From contig JAJGOT010000473.1 of the NCBI GenBank assembly GCA_022457155.1, forward strand, positions 605,067-669,066: a DNA stretch of 64,000 nucleotides, given 5' to 3'. Positions 1 to 12,775 of this stretch are shown here, piece after piece. Every line of letters starts with the position of its first letter. The first letter of the stretch is position 1. This DNA comes from Cladopsammia gracilis. Lineage: Eukaryota > Cnidaria > Anthozoa > Scleractinia > Dendrophylliidae. The translations under genes and the position numbers were made by a program. The notes under the pieces are model-generated. The model searched no databases. It saw only the letters and a list, made by a program, of their open reading frames with translations, and was not told where the DNA came from.

Positions 1-160
1 ATTATGAAGATCTTCCGGTTCCATATTTCAGAGGCGACTTGTTAGAAGGAATTTTCAGAAGAATGTGTTCGTTCGTTTTTTCCAGATCGGGCGGTTTGAA
101 CTTGCAACAGTTTCGTTCAGCTTCGCCAGAGAACAAAAAGGAATCCTCCAGCTATGACAC

Positions 161-504
161 GGTCAAGCCCACCCAAATCATACCGTCCAGAAGGACGTCG
201 GACACCTTATTGAGACTTATATAACGGTGTAACTGGTTAGCTTTCAGTTGAGGTTGGGGGTAGCAGTTCATATAGTTAAATTTAGGACTAAGCAACCCGA
301 GAAGCTAGGTGGTATAGAGATATGGTAGGCTATGTAAGCCTAAGCCTAGCTGAGGTCACAGGTTCAATCCTAAGTGGGGATTTTAGATTTTCTTTTTTAC
401 ACTTAAAAAATGATTGAAAATAAAATTCTAAGTGTCGACATTACGTTATATAAGTCTCAATAAGGTGCCCGACGTCCTTCTGGACGGTATGATTTGACAC
501 AACC
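161..504. mobile_element. TIR element with tRNA-like core (type 1)
   Basis: Flanked by the 9-bp duplication ctatgacac (152-160, 505-513). Long inverted arms include atcataccgtccagaaggac and its complement. The core at about 299-380 has tRNA-like A and B boxes (ggttcaatcc at 361), then a T-run and ctaagtgtcg. The uninterrupted site is seen at 24487 and 53804. Confidence 0.85.
299..380 (+). repeat. tRNA-like sequence in type 1 element
   Basis: A-box-like ggtggtatagagatatggtagg and B box ggttcaatcc. The cloverleaf does not pair fully, so it is SINE-like rather than a tRNA gene. Confidence 0.6.
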
Positions 505-590
505 CTATGACACACGGCAATATTTTTTGTGCCTCAACCTTGTTTCCAGGGCCTTCTCCGCTTTCAAGATGGCGGGCTGCGATTTTAAAA

Positions 591-954
591 GGTGGTGACT
601 AGAATGGATACTCCAAAATCAGGTTGGACCACCCCGGACGCCTTATTTAGACTTATATAACGGAGTAACTGGTTAGCTTTCAGTTGAAGTTGGGGTCAGC
701 AGTTTATATATATATAGTTAAATTTAGAACTAAGCAACCCGAGAAGCTAGGTGGTACAGTGGTACGGTAGGCTATGTAATCCTAATCCTAGCTGAGGTCA
801 CAGGTTCAATCCTGAGTGGGGATTTTAGATTTTTTTTTTATATTTAAAAAATTTTTGAAAATAAATTCTAAGTGTCGACATTACGTTATATAATTCTCAA
901 TAAGAATCCGAGGTGGTCCAACCTGATTTTGGAGTATCCATTCTAGTCACGACC
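591..954. mobile_element. TIR element with tRNA-like core (type 2)
   Basis: Exact 10-bp target duplication gattttaaaa at 581-590 and 955-964. Arms ggtggtgactagaatggata... and their complement. The inner arm (acttatataacg) and tRNA-like core are shared with the element at 161, but the outer arms are unrelated to it. The 24.56-kb and 53.89-kb copies of this locus lack it. Confidence 0.88.
741..822 (+). repeat. tRNA-like sequence in type 2 element
   Basis: A box around tggtacagtggta, B box ggttcaatcc at 803-812, followed by an oligo-T run that could end Pol III transcription. Confidence 0.6.
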
Positions 955-1078
955 GATTTTAAAAGCGGATATCTCGTGAATACGCGAAGAGTTGAACGAG
1001 ATATAGTATCCGGGGACAGTTATGCAAATTTTTACTCGGGAATCACTCGGATGGAAACATTTTTTTTGTAATTCCGCA

Positions 1079-1225
1079 TTGTATTACGTCATTCAGTTGT
1101 CTCGTTTCAGACAATGCATAACTCACCAGTGTATTACGTCATCCAGCTGTCTCGTTTCAGACAATGCATAATTCCTCAGTGTATTACGTCATCCAAACGT
1201 CTCGTTTCAAACATTGAATACCGTA
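1079..1225. repeat. 50-bp tandem repeat, three copies
   Basis: gtattacgtcat recurs at 1081, 1131 and 1181 with ctcgtttcagacaatgcata between. Each unit has a CRE-like ttacgtca. The related array is at 24955-25140. Confidence 0.85.
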
Positions 1226-1612
1226 TTTTCACGAATTATAGCCCTCCTTCGATTAATCACCACCTTCGAATAATCGCCGCCATTTGGTGATCAGGAAATA
1301 TTTTTAATAATCGCCTCCCTCAAATAATCACTCCCCATCTCGTCCCCTTTCTTTCACATCCTCCCAGTCAAGTTAAAAATTCACTTCTTGAATAAGAAAC
1401 AATTGTTACAATTACAGAAAAGTTACAAAAGCTCAGGTGTCATATAGTTTTGATGTTCGTGTATTTGACTCTTTCCTTTATTTCTTGGAGCTATCTAATT
1501 AGCACATTACCACGTTAGTACTTTCAGCGAGCAATATTTGAAATAATCGCCCCCTTTTGGAGTGAAAATAATAATAATCGCCCCTGGCTCTTATTTGAGG
1601 AAATACGGTATT
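1219..1612. mobile_element. TACCGTATTT-ended element
   Basis: accgtattttcacgaattat at the left, ttgaggaaatacggta at the right; the interior repeats cgaataatcgcc. A truncated copy lies at 25135-25450. Confidence 0.72.
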
Positions 1613-1704
1613 TATGCCACGCTAAGATGTTTTCTTATTTGTAAACTGAATACACTTATTATTATGATTTTTCATATAGAGGTTCGCGCTATATAAATGT
1701 AAAA

Positions 1705-1706
<2 letters not shown>

Positions 1707-1755
<49 letters not shown>
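1707..1755. repeat. (ATT)n microsatellite
   Basis: Uninterrupted ATT repeat upstream of gene A. Confidence 0.95.
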
Positions 1756-2798
1756 ACTGTCAATGGAATTAAAATGGTAAGTTAACATTTATCATTTTCC
1801 TGGTTTTGTTTTCGCTCTTTGTTTTAGGCTTATTCATTCAAATCGCTGCCTACTGCTCAGAAGCCATGAAGTCGTGGATTCTCGCACGAGTCTGCAAGAG
1901 AATTTAATACCGTAAAATAACTCCTTCCCCTCCTCGCCCCCGCTCACAAGGGTTTTTGTGCAATGAATTCCTTGCTGACTGAGTCCGATGGATATTTTTT
2001 CGAAGTTGAAGGATTATCACTAAGCTTGAAACGTAATTACAAAACACCAAGAACAACTAACATTAACCTTACGTTTCGTACTCATGAGATGGCTCTCAAG
2101 AGCCTTTTGATTTCGTTCATTCGTGTGATCAATATTTTTACTCTTCTAACTTTCTTTAAAATCAGATTGAAAACCAAACTACGAACCACTATGAATAAAA
2201 TTGAGGAAATAAGAGTAAGAGAAAATAAACGAGCACAATTTTTCTGAAAATGCCTCTAATAAATTGCTTTGAAATATCGTATAAGCTTTATGTTTCCTTG
2301 AAAATTTTCTAAACATTGTTATTGCTTGAAGCGGATTGGAACAGAAAGAGACTGTGCAGCACAAAAGCCGTTGTTAATTGAGGAGAGAACAGCTTATGCT
2401 TTCAGTATGAATTGACTTTGGACTTGATATGCGTGGTCTGAAGATGCAGGTTCTTTAGCAAATCCATGGTCAATGTCACAATAAGTTCACAATCATTGTG
2501 TACATTCCTTCTTTTACATTTACATTCAACCTCGTTTCCAGAGTCATCTTTCAAAATTATACTACTCCATGACCGATTCTCGGAGGTGTATTCGAGCCTT
2601 ACCTGAAGGTTATGTAATTTTTATCTATTTTTACCTAATGTTAATTAAGGAAATATAATCTATCAAAAACTGCAAAAATGTTGGGTGGCAAAAAGTGCTA
2701 ATGAGCCATACATTCTTTGTAAACAGCATTGCACAAAGACCAACCAGTAAACCGTACACAAATTAACATAGAAAGCTAATTTCGCTTTGCCCTTTCAA

Positions 2799-2933
2799 TA
2801 GAGGTTTTGCACGGCAGTCATGTTGCATGGCAGGAACAATGAAAATGTTTTGCATTAGAAAGAACATTCTTTCCCATAGGGAAAATAATCTATTGTTCCT
2901 GCCATGCAACATGGCTGCCGTGCAAAACCTCTA
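2799..2933. mobile_element. 131-bp palindromic MITE, upstream of A
   Basis: Arms gaggttttgcacggcag and complement with a short loop, flanked by TA. Unit B has the empty site caatattcgg at about 29595. Confidence 0.88.
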
Positions 2934-3209
2934 TATTCGGAGTAGATTTTTTGTTACTCGTTTATAGAATGAGACGCATTATGTTTCTGAAACAATAATT
3001 GTAAACCATTTGTGCAAAATATATTGCACAGTTATTGTCTCTGATCATAAAATTAGGAGCAAAGAAAAAAAAAACGTGATTTGCTTAACATCTTTTTTTG
3101 CACTTCGGTGAATCCAATTGCATTTATGACAACTTCATGAAGATAATGAACAACAGTTGTCGTATGCAAATACGTTTTTCCTGCTTGCATATTTAAAAAG
3201 ACCCACGCC

Positions 3210-3220
3210 TTATAATATAA
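3210..3220 (+). promoter_or_regulatory. TATA-like motif of gene A
   Basis: ttataatataa about 110 bp before the ATG, followed by a pyrimidine-rich stretch suitable for transcription start near 3240-3260. The same spot in the dead exon region (29874-29882) is also a TATA-rich run. Confidence 0.4.
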
Positions 3221-3328
3221 GCTCTCGTTCTCTACACTAAGATCTCAATCAGTTGGCGCCCTGAAGCAGGTCGCTGGTTGCACACACGTTCAATCGATGT
3301 TCAGCAATCTTTCGCGTTGGCTACGAAC

Positions 3329-3384
3329 ATGAAGTTTCTGTTTGTACTGTTATCATTAATTGGAGCCTTGATAACAGTTTCAAG
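3329..3384 (+). CDS. Gene A exon 1: signal peptide
   Basis: ATG opens an 18-codon exon reading MKFLFVLLSLIGALITVS plus two bases, then donor gtatgg. It has a basic residue followed by a long hydrophobic run, a classic secretory signal. Phase 2 joins exactly to exon 2. I chose this ATG because a TATA-like motif lies about 110 bp upstream and the exon is homologous to the start regions at 29956 and 34245. Confidence 0.78.
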
Positions 3385-6300
3385 GTATGGTATAAGTTGT
3401 TCCTTTTCTACTACTGGAGATTTCGACAAAGTGTAACCAAAGTCGTTTTTTCTTTACCTGCAAACCTGTGCTGTGTGAGTGTATATTCGCACGTGATATC
3501 AACTTTGCTTCGGTGGTTTTAGTTTAATATCCATATAAGATCAAAAGCTTCTTTCTACTTGTGGTGTGTGGTGCAATCTGATCAGGTTTATGGCTTTCTG
3601 TGGATATATTTAAAGTAGCGTGCCGAAATTAAATATTTCATGTTCTTCGTACGCAATCGATACGTTCTGTACTTGAAATATCAACAGATTGGCTCAGCGG
3701 ACATTTAGTTGTTGTTAGCTCTGTCTTCTAAGAATTCTTGAACAGTATCCGATCGGAATTTTATCGCATTTACATGTATAGCCTGATATTGTATATTGCT
3801 CGAGGTCATTGTGCATTATGACAACATCATCTATTAACTTCTTTTCTGAATTCGCTCTCTTTTGAGTTTGTTTCCCAAAGTATATATTTTCCCCTCTAAA
3901 TTTTGATTGGTCTTCTCCATTGTTTCAAATTTTTGTTTTAAATCTTTGTTTGATTTTACAAAGTCGTCCATCTTGGCTTGCGTGAATTCTAGCCTCTTTC
4001 TCATTTCGTCTCATAGTAGCTGGTTTGTAACATTTTTTGATCGCTCATGATTAGGGTAGTGTTCGCCTCAATTCTTTTCACAGCCTCCCAAATCATGAGC
4101 CACCAAAGCTGAGACTTGATCTTCTTCGGGCGTAGCTGAAACAGTGTTACTCATTTATTTTAAACAAACCCACTGCTTAGCAAAGCGCGCGTCGACACGC
4201 TGCTCATATCACAATACCACAAATTCGGAAACCTTGAATTAAAGTTGTTTTAACAACTCAGCTTTAATTAATTAACCGAAATTGTTTCTATTGTAATCGG
4301 AAGGTGTAAAATAAAACTGTTGTTGTTGTTTGTTGTTGTTGTATAAACAAAATAATTATAGGCTATTATTGCACATCATACTTAACGAGTATTTTCTAAG
4401 ATTTTGTTCGTATCTACGTGACAAAAAGTTTAGTCATCTTGCAGGTTTATTGTATTGCTTTATCGGCTTTCTTTGTCATTTAAAGCTGAAGATATTGACC
4501 TCAAAATTTTCCACTGATAATTAAAAACGTATTTTATTTAATGGCGAGATAATTTTAGAAACGCTGAAAACAAAATCTTAGCTCAAAGCAAAATTCTCAT
4601 GTGGCCAAAAAATTGCTCTCTTGTTTTTGTTAAATGCACTGAGTTGATATAATCTGAAGATTGACTGCAGACCATGAAAAAGGTTGTAGGCGTCCCAAAT
4701 AAAATGTTACAGTAATTATCGAAAGAGCGCTTATCAATATCATGAAAGCGGAAAAACCGTCAGTGACCAAAACTAGCGAACAAACTGAAGCTTCACCATA
4801 TTAATTGTTTTTATTGTTAAAAACGCACTGGAATGTGAATCCACTTGCGGACTGAACTAAGCCTTCTCAAGTGCAAAAATTCCTGCATATTCCATTGCAC
4901 AAGTTTTGACACTGTGTATTGGCTGTATTGGTGCTTGTTGCGCAATATGCGTGCCTACAGGCTTCTATTTTGTGGATGAAACTCTTAACCTGGTAAAGAA
5001 ACTGACGAGAAGCTTGGAGAAACTAGACCTTTTCATGGCTTTTTTTCCGATTTAGCCGTGGGACCCTACCTCAAAATTTCAGGACTTGAGACTGGTTATA
5101 AATGAACCTTTATGCAAAAAGCAATTACAAATCAGAAGGACAGATTTTTGCTAATGAATTACAAAATGTCAAATATTGCTCATATTTTATTACTGATTTA
5201 AAATTGAATCCGTCTGTAATACGGTCAGCTTTGGAGTAAAACGTCTATTTTTTTATCAAACACTGATGTATGCAATAGTTCGTGATATTTTGGGACAATT
5301 TACTCGAGGTATTTATCCCAAAATAGCACTAGAAACCATTGAATTGCCTGTATTTATTTAATATATAGAATTCTGCTGAAGTGCTAAGTACCTGTTAAAA
5401 ATAGCGCCCTTGGTGTTTCAAATATTCAAAATATTCTTAGGGCCCTGTTGTCCTTACACTGCATGAAATTTCCCATGACAACAGAAGTATAAGGTGATGA
5501 ATTCATATTTTTCAATAACCGGAAATGTCATTCAGAAATAATTAATATTGCCAGGCACAATAGGAATAAACAAAAAATAACTATATTTTTTATCGAAAGA
5601 AGACAAATATAAACAACCTTTATATCATACCACAAAGTCTGGTTTTCATTTGGCATCTGGTTTTCAGTGTTCAGGTAGAACTTAATCAAAATTGATTTCC
5701 AAGCCAGTTTAAACAAAAGAAAAGCTGCCGTTTGCAGAAACCGTATTTTTAGAAAACTTTTAAATTTTACTGCACGAGATAATTTGCAGCTCAGTGATGC
5801 ATGATGAATAGTAGGCGGATCACAATCATAAAGCCACTGCTGCACGCAGCGCCAGTTTTTTATCATATTTAATGGGATCTTCTTTTCATAAAACGGTAAT
5901 TGACTTCGAATTTGGTTGTTTTAAAATGTTTATTATTTCTTTTTGGTAAAATTGTGCGAAACCCAGTCGGAATTTCAAAAGCAATGTTAACGGCTTTCAT
6001 TTGATTGACGTCCACCAAACCCAAGTTTGACCTTCTGGAATGAAGTGCGATGGGTCGCGTGTTACTTCAGTAATGGTAACCGCTGTTACCAAAAAAAAAC
6101 AAAAAAAAACACAACACTGCTACTTTTAAAACAGTTGAATGTTTTAAAAGTAGCTTCCTTAAAATACCACAAAGTCTGGTTTTCATTGGCAGCCAGTGGT
6201 ATTTTTAAAAAGTGCGAAGTCACAAATTGTTTTCGTCAAGCCTCAAAATACCATCTTTTGATAGATTGCTGTATGATTGTGATAAAAATAGAATTTCAAG

Positions 6301-9300
6301 TGTTGTCTACTAGAGTTTTAATATAAAGCTTCTTGACGCCAACATTTGTAAAACATTCGATATGAACAGCTGTTTATAAAAAGTGTATAGTGAAAAAAAA
6401 AAAAAACAATCAGTAAATAACAAACAGTACATGACATTTGATTTTAACCATTCCCCCCCCCCCCCCCCCCCCCCAACCCCTGCCATCACTTTTCTAATGG
6501 TCCGTCCCTAAAGCAGGCGTTCTTTTCTTTCTCCCCCTCTCATTTTTCGCGCCTCCTCCACCCTCCCCGTTTACACCTGTCACGCAGGCTGTACAAAAAC
6601 AACACCTTCCGGTATTATGGTCTTCTGGCATCGTGTGATACGCGAACATGACTGTCTCCGATTATGGCTCCTTTTTGGAGGCTTTTTGGACCGAATAGGC
6701 CATTTCCGAGTTGCCTTTAGCCTCTCTATCAAAGCGAGGCTAGGTGCGAAACCTTTCATATGAAAATGAGTTTTTATTCACATGCAAATAAAACTTATTT
6801 GCATGTGAATTAAAACTCATTTTCATATGAAAGGTTTCGCACCTGGCCTCGCTTTGATAGAGAGGCTAAAGGCAACTCGGAAATGGGCTATTAGACAAAT
6901 AGGGAATATTGAAGAATGGAAGTATTGTGAATAGCATTAACACATAAAAACATGCTTTTTAGTCCAAATTTTAAAACGCGCGAAGCCCAAAATTATGAGG
7001 GTGAAATTATTTTCCAAGCGACAGAACATTGATTGACGCTGAGTATATAATTTCTCAAAACCAGAAAAGTAAATTAAATACTTTAAATTCGTATTTGGGC
7101 AGCTGACTTTTTAAGAACCGTTTTGCATGCTGCTTTAATGCTAGCTACTTTAATGTTTGTACCACTTGCTTGTTGTGGTCTATCAGGTTGTGAACTGTGC
7201 TATAAAACGAAACAACGGAAAAAGTGTCCCTTCTCGATCTATATAAAAGCCTCGAAGTCGTGAAAGACTTCTTGCTCGACTTCAAGGTAGGCGTTTTGTT
7301 AGAAACAAAATTTGACCTATTGGACATGTTCAATCAGGGTTATTTAACTTGGTTTCCAACTTAAAAAAATAATACTAAAGTATTAGAAATTTAAAAGCGG
7401 TTCAATCATCGGTAAATTTAATGTTCAAAGAATCAAGTTTATAGTAATGATGTCCGACCCTTTCGTTTACTTTACTTTATCAATTTTATTGGGTTGCGTT
7501 TCGGGTTGACAGGACTTATTTTATAACATAATCTAAAAGTATTATACATTATATATAACATAACAAAAAGCATACATTATGGCCAAGCATAATTTAATTT
7601 ATGTTCAGGCATGATGCTCACGTGATCTGCGCGCAAAGCAGATTATATTGGGTGAACATGGGCCTTTAAGGGTTGGCCTTGTTTTAAAAATGCACACGTC
7701 TCGATATAAACATGTTTTATTTTGAAAAGGATACTATGCTAATATGTAAACAATTTAATTTCTATCGAAGGTATACATCAGCCCAATGTGAAGTTTCCCT
7801 CCCCCAGAAGTCCAGCCCGGTCTGTAAACTTATGAGAAGTGCTGCACTTGCTCAAAACAAGAAGATCTGGACGTTAAAACATGATCCAGCTTTGCATGAC
7901 TTCGCCGTGGTGAATATGACCTCACAGCAGCTTGCAGCTATTCTTTTGAAGGATCCTTTTACAAGATATTACTTAACGCTGTATTCTCAAACTACAACAG
8001 CAAGTAGCAAATCGTTCGATTTGTACAACAATATAACCGCTGGACAGGAAATAACCGACATCTCTGAACATCTGAGGCTGACAGCGTTTTTCCAGTCTGC
8101 TCTGGAGCCAGTAATTGGGGTAAATACAGTTACTTCTTTAAAAATTTACTGGCGTTTGCAATAAAAAGAGGGTCTTCTACTGGAACTTTTGTTGAATAAT
8201 CTTAACCTTAATCTTACGATTAATTTTCACGTCCATAGAAATTATCAATATATTAACATTCATACTTGGCTCCGAGGCTAATGGGGGAATAAAACAAAAG
8301 AAACAAGAAGCTGTACACAGCTTGAACTCGTGGCGCCTTTAACTCATTGCAGCATTGATTCCCAAGTGATTTGAGTGCTTTTAATTAGCTTAAAATTATA
8401 TCTAATCAAAGGCTCCTAAGAGCCAACCCGAGAAGAAGAAATGCTAACGCGTAACGCGTAACGCAATATTGCCGTAAGCTTTAATACGTTTTCACACTGA
8501 CACAGTTCGATATATATATATATATTTTTAAATTAAACGTAAGGATTTTTGACGAACGAAAAAAAAAGTACATCACTTTCATAATGTCCAGTTTGAAAAA
8601 AGAAAAAAAAGAAAAAGAAAAAAAAAAAGAAAGAAAAAAAGAGGACTTAATGGAGATTCGAACTCGGGCCGTCCGGGATTAAGCCACAAACTCAATCGCT
8701 GCGCTGTCCAAGAGCCATACAACTTACGCACTAAATTTTATTTTTTTAAGCTAGATACGCATCAGGACGCGTGTTTAGGTTGCAAAATCCTTTTAGATCG
8801 ATATTAATGTTGCACTAAAAACTCCAAATGCGAAACATCTGTAAGCTTATTGTTGTCTATATTCGTTTACATCAAATTAATTATTGTTATCGTTGGATTC
8901 ACGTTGAATTCCTGTTACGAAACGTGTTCGTAACAAAGCATTTGCTCACTAAGTTTACAGCTGATGGAAGGAGTGAGTGAGTGAGTGAGTGAGAAAATGA
9001 ATTTTATTTAAACACCCTTGTCGATAACCTGTTCATCATGCTTTCACGTATACACGGGTTTTAAAGTAAGACTACACTGCATTCACTAGATTCAGTAGCT
9101 GACACTTAAGCTCGACCCGGAGCTCGATCGCTAAGCAAATGGCAAGTTTAATATATAAAACACAGAACTTGCCAGAGCAAAAATCCCACAGGAATAAGCG
9201 GCGAACACAATATCAAACGGTCCTATCCATCCATGAACGCCTTGAATTGTCTTGAAAGTGTGCAGTTGTACGTAGTAGTTCTTTATCTTGCTTCTCGAGT

Positions 9301-12300
9301 ACACAAACGGAGAGATTTTACGGTATGTATTTCATGGCCGAAAGCCATATAGTCGTCTATATAGACTTAAATATGCGTGCATAAATTTGCATGCGCTAAT
9401 GTGACACGAAAAAAAACAAGAAAAGTCAACGCCGGATTTATAACTCGTGTGCTTCGCCACGAGTAATGAATAATTCAACGCTGAACCTCAATGTGATTTC
9501 TTTTGTTTTATTCCCCCAAGCCCGGGAGCCAAGTATGAATTTCAAAATATCGAAATCGGTCTATTTAAAACAAAAAAACAGTTCAGCAAAATAAAATCGG
9601 GATACTAAACCTCTCGTGCCATACTGATATAAGTTAGAAACAAAGCACATTTGATTGCCTTCAATTGTTATACTTTTCTTTTTCAAAGTCGACTGCAAGA
9701 AAACGTTCGGGCCTTTCAAATATAATAATTTGCGTTCATATTATTATTAATATATTTTGTAATGTTGTTATCATCTTGTAAGCATGTTGAGATTTTTTAA
9801 CGCGAGCTAATTACATTGCTATTATTTGACAGTGAACGTGGCCAGCGTGTAAAAATGTGATCATTGTTCATCGTGGTTTGTAAGAAAGCTAGATGAATGC
9901 TTATCCATTTGTCTCACGATGGAGTCACTTTGAGATGTTGATCGTGACGTTTCGACTGCGATTACTGCCAGTCTTCATCAGACAATTTTTTAATAGCATT
10001 TATTTAGCAGTCGAAACGTCGCAAAGTCAGTCCATCGTGAGACAAATGAAAAGGCCTTCAAGAAACAAGATGCTGCACACAGCGGCTTGAACTCGTGACG
10101 TCCTTAACCCATTGCAGTATTGCATGATTCCCGAGTGTTTTGAGTGCTTTTACGGAGAAACATAAGCAATTGAAATTATAAAAGTAAGACCACACTAAGA
10201 AAGAAACTCGATCGACTACTCGATCGCTAAGCAAATTGCAAGTTAAATAGAACAAAAAACTTGCTGGAAGAACACATTATCAAACGGTCGTATTCATTCA
10301 TGAACGCTCGCATTGTCTTGAAAATTTTCAATTGTACGCTGAAATTCTTCCTTCTGCTTCTTAAGTCAAAACACGGAGAGATTTTGCGGTAGGTACTTCG
10401 TGGCTTAAAGCCATATACAGTAAAAACCCGCATATAAGAACCTAAAGATTTAAGAACCTACAGGATGAAATTTAGCATTTTAATACTCAATTTTATAAGA
10501 ACCTGTTCAGCCTGGCGAGGAAAAAGAGGTTCTCATACAAAAGATCACTCCAATTTCGATTAACAAAATTCTGGATATTAACTGTATGCGAAACCTCTAA
10601 ACAAAAATTATTGAAGGCAATTTAAAACACGATTTCCAGTTGATACAGTACAGATGCTTTTCCATAAAGTTAAGGCGCACTGAAGACATTTAAACTAGTT
10701 CTAAACCATTATGTACTAGTACTGTAATATTTTTGTGAATGATTATGCTACGACAAACTCTGAAAAATACAAGAACCTATTAAGAACCTAATCAGCCTGA
10801 TTTGTCAAAAAGTACCCTGAAATATAAGAACCTGTTCAGCCCGATCTCGAAAATTCTAGGCTATTATATACCTAATTCAATTAAGGTTGCTTTGGTTATT
10901 AGTAATTGGGCATTTGGAAGCTATTGTTTGGCGGTCACTCAAGCGAAGCATTGCGTTGTGTTCCGTATGCCCAAATGCCAATTCCCAATTACCAATGACC
11001 AACTGCCAAAGCAACCTTTATTGAATTAGGTGTATGCGGGTTTTTACTATAGACGTCCCCATAAATTAAAATATGCGCGCATAAATTTGCATGCACTAAT
11101 GTGACACACAAATAAGAGTCCCAGCCGAAAAGATGACTCGTCGGCTATGCTGATTTCCCTTTCGTAAACGGTCGATGCCATTTTTAACGGTCGATGCCAT
11201 CATTAGCATTCATTAGTAACCAAGCCTTTTGTAATGGTCGATGGTATTTCTCTCTAGTTTATGCCTGCATTGGGACGAAAGTAGGCTATCATTATTAGAT
11301 AAAATTGGGCCTAGGTAAAGCGATTATTAGATCTAAGCTAGGTTCGCGGTTAGGTAGGATTTAGGGTTAGGGTGACCCGTTTTTGATATATATTAAGAAA
11401 AGCACCTCTTATAATTAATTTTTCTGGGGTTTGCCGGATCAACCCAGTGGTCTAGTTGTGAAGGAGAGATGTTTAGCATGCAGAGGTTCCGGGTTCGACT
11501 CTAGGTAATTAATTGCATTTTTCTTTTTATGATAGAAAAAATAATTCTTAACTTGGTGAAAATTTTTCTAAGTGTCGCTAAAATGGCACCGACCGTTTAC
11601 GAAAGGGAAATTTGCGTCGGCTATATATGCCACAAGTAAAAACCATATTATTGCTTTTAGGAGTATGCCAGGCTACCATCCCGATATGAAGCCTTCGCGG
11701 ACAACAAAACCGAATGGATAAGTGATAAGCACTTTACTCAACAGCGTCTGGCAGGTCCCAATCCCATGTCACTTAAACGAGTAACCATTCACGGTGGAGG
11801 TAAGCCGTTACTGGGCAACCAACGATCTCCAAAACGTAACTCTTGTGACTAGTAAAGGCCACGCATAGTACAGTCAAACTTGTCCCTAGGTACTTGGTGT
11901 ATCCCTGATCATAATGTATGGTACTTCATGTATCCCTTATTGTAATGTATTTAGATATATATATATTGCAGTGTAATTTAAGTTCGGATTACAGTATCTA
12001 GGGTTGAAGCACTGATTTTAGTATTTAGGGTTAAGCACTGATTCCAGTATTTCCAGTGTATCGAAATGGTTAGTTCTTATATATGGTCTGGCCTGGCAGC
12101 ATATTATCTTATATCCCTTAAAAATTACAATTTCCGACAGCTAGTCCTCGGTAGTACAGTGGATAGTGTGCATGGAGTAGATCATACGACCCGGGTTCGA
12201 TTCCCCATTCTGCTGTTTTTATCTTTTTTTTCTACTGAAATAAAAACTAAGTGTTTAAATACAAAATAATAAGGGATACACCAAGTACATACCAACTTGT

Positions 12301-12731
12301 CTCCTGAGCGACCACTTTTCCAAAATACCAATTTTCTTCCAGTCAAATAAATATAAGTCGAATTGAATTATGTGTTACAGAAAAACGAAAAGTTTGGTGA
12401 ACTGCATAAAAAAAAAACACGTCAATATGATACAATATTTTGCGCTGATAGATGCTTTGCACATTGAAATTGCTAGTTGATATGATTCAAAGTCAAGATG
12501 CCTGTACGTGGTCTGACCTCGCTTAAGCGACCACCTCCAGTTTGCGACCACCGGACCGGTGGCTTTGTATTTTGTGTGATCAAGGCAAACCAGAAAGACA
12601 CATTCTCAAACTCATTAATAATTCATCAAGTTGGAACAAACAAAATCGTGACGGTGGTTTGGTTTATTCCTTCCTTTTCTCTAAATTCAATGTTTAGTTT
12701 CAGTCTTTTTCAGACACTCGAAATAGAAATG

Positions 12732-12775
<44 letters not shown>

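Larger units (their letters stand above)
1..1215. other. Downstream flank of a preceding array unit
   Basis: 1-160 and 505-1075 align with 24290-24690 and 53590-53950, which lie just 3' of genes A and B. Two TIR elements interrupt it here. No gene seen. It implies that another LOX copy ends to the left of the window. Confidence 0.75.
3385..7770 (+). other. Intron 1 of gene A
   Basis: Holds the ORF1-like fragment, the TTG tail, the 6696 hairpin and a poly(C) run. The rest (for example 4560-5880 and 6900-7700) shows no gene; 5100-5680 aligns with 36940-38690 of unit B. Confidence 0.7.

Noticed and set aside
7712..8164. Start of translation at the ATG at 7712 instead of exon 1
   Set aside because: The 20 codons upstream of 7771 are intron-like, include the polypyrimidine/AG acceptor, and would remove the signal peptide. 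Exon 1 joins in perfect phase.
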